Assembly: GCA_016839905.1 (NCBI GenBank)
Contig: JAEOTJ010000146.1
Coordinates: forward strand, 1 to 26,325
Direction: 5' to 3'
Source: Promethearchaeota archaeon
GTDB taxonomy: Archaea; Asgardarchaeota; Lokiarchaeia; Sigynarchaeales; SOKP01
DNA length: 26,325 nt
Positions 22,827 through 26,325 of this stretch are shown piece by piece; position 1 is the stretch's first letter, and each line of letters opens with the position of its first letter. The notes under the pieces were generated by a model. That model saw nothing but the letters and a program-made list of their open reading frames with translations, ran no database searches and had not been told where the DNA came from. The position numbers and the translations under genes are program-made.

Positions 22827-22861
22827 TTTTAAAAAATTAAAAAAAATAAAAAAATTAAAAA
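22827..22861 (-). terminator. Possible partial terminator between dnaK and dnaJ
   Basis: Successive A-runs on the plus strand (22831-22836, 22839-22846, 22848-22854 and 22857-22860) become T-runs in the chaperone transcript right after the dnaK stop. They may reduce read-through into dnaJ and help explain the separate dnaJ ribosome site and TATA-like sequence. Confidence 0.4.
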
Positions 22862-22863
22862 TT

Positions 22864-24768
22864 CTAAGAATACTCCGCATCTACTACGTCATCTTGACCA
22901 GAAGCTTTTCTAAATTTTTCCGCTTGTATTTCATCCTCAGTCTTCGCATTATAACCTTGATTTGCTCCAGGAGGCATATTACCCATTCCACCAGGAGGAG
23001 CTCCTTGATAAGCTCCGGTCCCAGGTTGTTGACCATACATTCGACTAGAAACTTGATGTAATTCTTTTTGTAAGGCTTCCATTGCACTGTTTATTCTTGG
23101 AATATCTTCGCTTTCCATCGCAGCTCTTAAATCAGAAATCTTTTCCAGGATATTATCCTTTAAGTCGCCAATAACTCCTTCATTTTCTTTCATTAATTTC
23201 TCAGTTTGGTAAATCAGAGCTTCCCCGTGATTCTTAGCTTCAGTTAATTCTTTGAATTTCTTATCTTCTTCGGCATGCATTTCAGCTTCACGTATCTTCT
23301 GATCGATTTCCGCTTCAGACATCTTAGTGGATGCAGTTATTGTAATAGATTGACTTCTCCCTGTTCCTATATCTTTTGCAGTAACATTAAGAATACCATT
23401 TTGATCTATATCAAATTTCACTTCGATCTGGGGAACTCCTCTTGGAGCAGGAGGTATCCCTGTCAAATGGAATTTTCCGAGTGTAATATTATCATTGGCT
23501 TTATTTCTTTCTCCTTGTAGAACATGAATTTCTACACCAGGTTGATTATCCGCAGCAGTACTAAAGATTTCTTTCTTTTCGGTAGGAATGGTAGTATTAC
23601 GCTCAATTAGTTTGGTAAAGACGCCACCTAGAGTTTCAACCCCTAATGATAATGGAGTGACATCTAGAAGTAATAAATCCCCAACTTCTCCTGTTAAGAC
23701 TCCACCTTGTACCGAAGCCCCTAAAGCAACACATTCCATTGGATCTATGCTACGTTCGGGTGTCTTCCCTAAGAATTTTTTAAATTTCTGTTGGACACTT
23801 GGCATTCTTGTAGGACCACCAACCAAAATAACTTTATCTATAGTGCCTTTAGATATTCCAGCATCAGATAATGCCTTCTGAATAGGGGCATCAAGTCGGC
23901 TTAGGACAGGTTCAATTAATTGTTCTAATTTAGCTCTTGTTAATGTCATATTCAAATGTTTTGGACCATCATTGTTTGCTGTAATATAAGGTAGATTCAA
24001 GTCGGTGCTAACTGATGTTGATAATTCGATCTTAGCTTTTTCGGCAGCTTCACGTATTCTCTGAACCGCCATGGAATCTTTTCTTAAATCGACTCCTTGA
24101 TCTCTCTTGAACTCATCAATAATGTAATCTACTAAGATCCTATCCATATCAGTACCCCCTAATTGAGTATCACCGGCAGTCGAAATTACTTCAAATACCT
24201 TATCATCCATCTCCATTATTGTTACATCAAATGTACCTCCACCTAAATCTAAGACCGCAATTTTCATGTGAATCCCCTCTTTATCTAAACCGTATGCGAC
24301 GGCTGCGGCAGTGGGTTCGTTAATTAAACGTTTAACATTTAATCCCGCGATCCTTCCCGCATCCTTAGTCGCTTGTCGTTGATTATCATTAAAGTAGGCA
24401 GGGACCGTAATAATTGCTTCCGTGACCTCTTCGCCTAAATACGCAGAGGCATCCTCTTTGATCTTTCTTAAAAGCATTGCAGAAATCTCCTGAGGGGTAT
24501 AATCCTTACCATCAAGGGTGACCTTATAGGACGTACCCATCTTCCTTTTAATTGCATTAACTGTCCTATCTGGATTAGATATTGCTTGCCTTCTCGCAGG
24601 TTCACCAACTAATCTTTGACCTTCTTTGGTAAATGCGATAACCGATGGAAATGCTTTTCCTCCTAATGTTAGACCTTCGGCACTGGGTATGATTGTTGGC
24701 TTGCCACCGATTAATACAGCGGCTGCTGAGTTTGAAGTTCCTAAATCTATTCCTATTATTTTTCCCAT
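22864..24768 (-). CDS. dnaK: Hsp70 chaperone DnaK
   Basis: 634 residues, the usual DnaK length. ATP-driven chaperone working with the DnaJ and GrpE encoded on either side. The nucleotide-binding domain shows [13 protein letters not shown] (from residue 5), [31 protein letters not shown] near 170 and [11 protein letters not shown] near 317. The linker and substrate domain follow ([60 protein letters not shown]), then a helical lid and a Gly/Pro/Gln-rich tail ending DDVVDAEYS. It is of bacterial type; archaeal dnaK genes are generally held to have come from bacteria. The ATG is preceded by GGAAGTG (24776-24782) and lies 26 bases after the grpE stop, so it is co-transcribed. Confidence 0.98.
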   Translation of the reverse strand: MGKIIGIDLGTSNSAAAVLIGGKPTIIPSAEGLTLGGKAFPSVIAFTKEGQRLVGEPARRQAISNPDRTVNAIKRKMGTSYKVTLDGKDYTPQEISAMLLRKIKEDASAYLGEEVTEAIITVPAYFNDNQRQATKDAGRIAGLNVKRLINEPTAAAVAYGLDKEGIHMKIAVLDLGGGTFDVTIMEMDDKVFEVISTAGDTQLGGTDMDRILVDYIIDEFKRDQGVDLRKDSMAVQRIREAAEKAKIELSTSVSTDLNLPYITANNDGPKHLNMTLTRAKLEQLIEPVLSRLDAPIQKALSDAGISKGTIDKVILVGGPTRMPSVQQKFKKFLGKTPERSIDPMECVALGASVQGGVLTGEVGDLLLLDVTPLSLGVETLGGVFTKLIERNTTIPTEKKEIFSTAADNQPGVEIHVLQGERNKANDNITLGKFHLTGIPPAPRGVPQIEVKFDIDQNGILNVTAKDIGTGRSQSITITASTKMSEAEIDQKIREAEMHAEEDKKFKELTEAKNHGEALIYQTEKLMKENEGVIGDLKDNILEKISDLRAAMESEDIPRINSAMEALQKELHQVSSRMYGQQPGTGAYQGAPPGGMGNMPPGANQGYNAKTEDEIQAEKFRKASGQDDVVDAEYS

Positions 24769-24775
24769 ATTTCTT

Positions 24776-24782
24776 CACTTCC
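24776..24782 (-). promoter_or_regulatory. Ribosome binding site of dnaK
   Basis: GGAAGTG on the minus strand ends seven bases before the dnaK ATG, inside the 26-base gap after grpE. Confidence 0.6.
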
Positions 24783-24794
24783 TTTTTTTATTTA

Positions 24795-25523
24795 TTATTT
24801 TTTATTTTTTGTTTGATTTTCATTTTCATTTTCTTTTTTATTATTTAAATTTAGATTTTTTGATATGATGACCTTTGCAGGTCTTAAAACCTTGTTATTA
24901 ATATAATAACCTTTATCTAATTCTTCTATTATGGTGTTTTCTGGGAGATCGCTCTCAGCGCACATTAATACCTCATGTTTGTAGGGATCGAATTCTTGAC
25001 CTTCAGCGTTCATTGGTTTTACACCCTCTTCTTTAAGTAAATGCTCAAAATTCTTTAATATGATCTCAAAGCCTTTCTTAATAGAATCTCCATTTTCTAC
25101 ATTGTCAATGACTTCTAAGGCTCGAATTAAATCGTCATAATGCTTGATTAATTTTTTTAAAATAATTTCAGTAGCGCGAATTTTATAATCTCTTCTTTCA
25201 CGCTCCTTTATTTTTTTATAATTTTCAAAATCAGCTTGAACTCTTATTAATGATGCCATGTACTTTTCAGTTTCTTCCTTTAAGTCTTTATAATCCCTAG
25301 CATCTTCTTTTAAGTTTTTTAGAACGTCCTTTAATTCTCTATTTTCAAGCCTTAATGTCTCGATATTACTCGCAACGGCTTCATATTTCTTTGCCTTATC
25401 TTTTAAAACTCTATATTCTTCCTTTGAAATCGATATCTTATTAGATGACCTACCATAATGACCTCGATCAGTCAAAAATCTATCATAATAATCTCCAAAT
25501 ACCATTTTTATTCTATCTCCCAT
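24795..25523 (-). CDS. grpE: GrpE nucleotide-exchange factor
   Basis: 242 residues, longer than the usual 180-200. Releases ADP from DnaK. The N-terminus has an extra basic region (MGDRIKMVFGDYYDRFLTDRG) and a long coiled coil (about 45-130). Then comes the family core FENYKKIKERERRDYKI, a dimerising helix, and the C-terminal beta domain with GVKPMNAEGQEFDPYKHEV, then ELDKGYYINNKVLRPAKVIIS. The last 17 residues are Asn/Glu/Lys-rich and low in complexity. First gene of the grpE-dnaK-dnaJ operon. The start at 25521-25523 is the ATG; an alternative Met at residue 7 would remove part of the extension. Upstream lie an AT-rich promoter (about 25563-25590) and inverted repeats at 25601-25628. Confidence 0.95.
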   Translation of the reverse strand: MGDRIKMVFGDYYDRFLTDRGHYGRSSNKISISKEEYRVLKDKAKKYEAVASNIETLRLENRELKDVLKNLKEDARDYKDLKEETEKYMASLIRVQADFENYKKIKERERRDYKIRATEIILKKLIKHYDDLIRALEVIDNVENGDSIKKGFEIILKNFEHLLKEEGVKPMNAEGQEFDPYKHEVLMCAESDLPENTIIEELDKGYYINNKVLRPAKVIISKNLNLNNKKENENENQTKNKK

Positions 25524-25562
25524 TCAATTTTGTTGGTTTTAATCTCAAATTTTTTAAATTTT

Positions 25563-25590
25563 GTTAAACTTTTTATTTTTAATTTTTAAT
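25563..25590 (-). promoter_or_regulatory. Probable TATA region of the chaperone operon
   Basis: On the minus strand this run reads as A-rich (AAAAATTAAAAATAAAAAG) and lies about 40-65 bases before the grpE ATG. No other TATA-like element is closer, but the box cannot be placed exactly. Confidence 0.4.
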
Positions 25591-25600
25591 AATTATTCGA

Positions 25601-25628
25601 TGTCAATCGTCAATTGACAATTGTCAAT
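25601..25628. promoter_or_regulatory. Cluster of TGTCAAT/ATTGACA half-sites upstream of grpE
   Basis: TGTCAAT occurs at 25601-25607, the palindrome GTCAATTGAC at 25609-25618, and a perfect 16-base palindrome ATTGACAATTGTCAAT at 25613-25628. The sites overlap or abut, giving four half-sites in 28 bases. They lie just upstream of the presumed grpE TATA region, a likely place for a heat-shock regulator to bind. The sequence does not match CIRCE. Confidence 0.6.
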
Positions 25629-25656
25629 AAGTAACTATAAGTCTACATATTTAAAT

Positions 25657-25666
25657 GTTTCGAAAC
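25657..25666. promoter_or_regulatory. Short palindrome GTTTCGAAAC
   Basis: A 10-base perfect palindrome about 30 bases further upstream of the half-site cluster, GC-containing in an AT-rich region. It may be a second protein site in the same promoter. The remaining gap to 25951 is AT-rich; apart from a small CATCAA/TTGATG inverted repeat at 25781-25798 I see nothing in it. Confidence 0.35.
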
Positions 25667-25951
25667 GAAAAAAATAAGTGTTTTACAGTTTGAACTTATT
25701 AAATTTTAAACAAATTTAAATAAAATTTATAAAATCTTAGTTTTTCTATATAATTTTGATTTTTTTAATTAATTAATGCTCATCAATTATTTTTGATGTG
25801 ATAGAGATGAAATATTGCCCATAGAACTAAGATTTGCCTAAAATGGTCAATATTTGAAATAGAAATGAATTTTTAAATAATGAATACTTCAAAGATATTC
25901 TATTTTCATTTATATATGAGAAAAATAAAATAATTTTATAACAAAGGTATT

Positions 25952-25960
25952 TTAATATAA
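25952..25960 (+). promoter_or_regulatory. TATA box of the right-end surface-protein gene
   Basis: TTAATATAA is centred 26 bases before the ATG at 25982; there is no Shine-Dalgarno, so the gene is probably leaderless. Confidence 0.6.
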
Positions 25961-25981
25961 AAATCATAATAGATGTTAAAA

Positions 25982-26325
25982 ATGAATAAAAAATCAAAAG
26001 ACCATAAAAAAAGTAAGTGGCTTCTTTCTTTAATCTTATTAATGATGTTCTTATCACCAGTAATCTTTAATAATTTATCCGTTAATAACCCAATGGAAAT
26101 AAATAATGGACTTGTGGATGATTTAGATTTAATTCCTAAATCAAGTGGTCCAGAAATTAATATAACTACTCCTGAAGATAAGACCTATACGACTCCGATG
26201 AGCGGGTATTATCCCGCGACGCATGGATTTGAAAATGATCAGATAGGGAGCGTACCAATAGGATGGTCAGATACACGTTCTGGTCCATCGAGTTATGCTG
26301 AAATTGTTGATTCTATTGGTAATCA
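25982..26325 (+). CDS. Secreted surface protein, N-terminal part (3' end outside window)
   Basis: An ATG at 25982 opens a frame with no stop to the end of the window, 114 complete codons. It starts with a basic stretch (MNKKSKDHKKSK), a hydrophobic segment (WLLSLILLMMFLSPVIF) and then a polar region, a typical signal peptide. The mature part reads EINITTPEDKTYTTP, then SGYYPATHGFENDQIGS, and IGWSDTRSGPSSYAEIVD. Openings of this 'YYPAT-GFEND-G-xPxGW' kind occur in large extracellular proteins with beta-sandwich carbohydrate-binding-like domains, so I expect a surface or secreted protein of the same class as the others here. The exact family is not identifiable from this part. The TATA box lies 26 bases upstream. 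Confidence 0.8.
   Translation, partial: MNKKSKDHKKSKWLLSLILLMMFLSPVIFNNLSVNNPMEINNGLVDDLDLIPKSSGPEINITTPEDKTYTTPMSGYYPATHGFENDQIGSVPIGWSDTRSGPSSYAEIVDSIGN

Noticed and set aside
22792..24868. Plus-strand open frames opposite dnaJ, dnaK and grpE
   Set aside because: They lie antisense to strongly conserved genes and match no recognisable protein.
25827..26057. 76-codon minus-strand ORF across the start of the right-end surface-protein gene
   Set aside because: It overlaps a well-supported plus-strand signal peptide and TATA box and looks like AT-rich noise.

Overview
The window comes from a strongly AT-rich archaeon. The archaeal signs are a TFB-type transcription factor, TATA boxes about 26 bases upstream of several start codons (leaderless genes), and T-tract terminators. 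Large secreted or membrane-anchored surface proteins, a trp operon, a bacterial-type grpE-dnaK-dnaJ set and HdrD-like iron-sulfur proteins all occur together. From general knowledge this mix suggests an Asgard archaeon of the Lokiarchaeia type. The lineage is an inference; the archaeal assignment is firmer.

Layout, left to right. (1) 1-920: 3' end of a repeat-built surface protein with a C-terminal membrane anchor, then three T-tracts. (2) About 1190-4987: a tight tryptophan operon, trpD-trpC-trpF-trpB. trpE, trpG and trpA are not in the window. (3) 5046-7804: a GlcD-like FAD-linked oxidase followed by an HdrD-like iron-sulfur protein, a probable two-component dehydrogenase. (4) 7874-9507: an acetoacetate-decarboxylase-family gene facing a short-chain dehydrogenase, their stop codons sharing one TTAA. 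(5) 9508-17715: a 525-base gap holding a decayed gene remnant, then a 2560-residue secreted protein made of 76 hand-counted thrombospondin-type-3-like calcium-binding repeats, a NosD-like beta-helix and a C-terminal beta-sandwich. Parts of its repeat array look recently amplified at DNA level. (6) 17945-19260: a small multi-pass membrane protein (minus strand; the remnant in region 5 is a copy of its 5' end) divergent from a coiled-coil plus winged-helix protein. (7) 19368-20630: a second HdrD-like protein. (8) 20680-25523, all minus strand: grpE, dnaK and a zinc-finger-less dnaJ, followed by a divergent TFB gene. A cluster of ATTGACA/TGTCAAT half-sites lies upstream of grpE. (9) 25982-26325: 5' end of another secreted surface protein.

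How the genes fit together. The trp genes cover the middle of the pathway plus the beta subunit of tryptophan synthase. The FAD oxidase and HdrD-like pair probably pass electrons from a small organic substrate to a thiol/disulfide or quinone-like acceptor. The heat-shock genes form one chaperone machine, and the neighbouring TFB could be a stress-specific initiation factor (inference). Three surface proteins in 26 kb suggest an elaborate cell envelope. I saw no rRNA, tRNA, CRISPR array or intact transposon.
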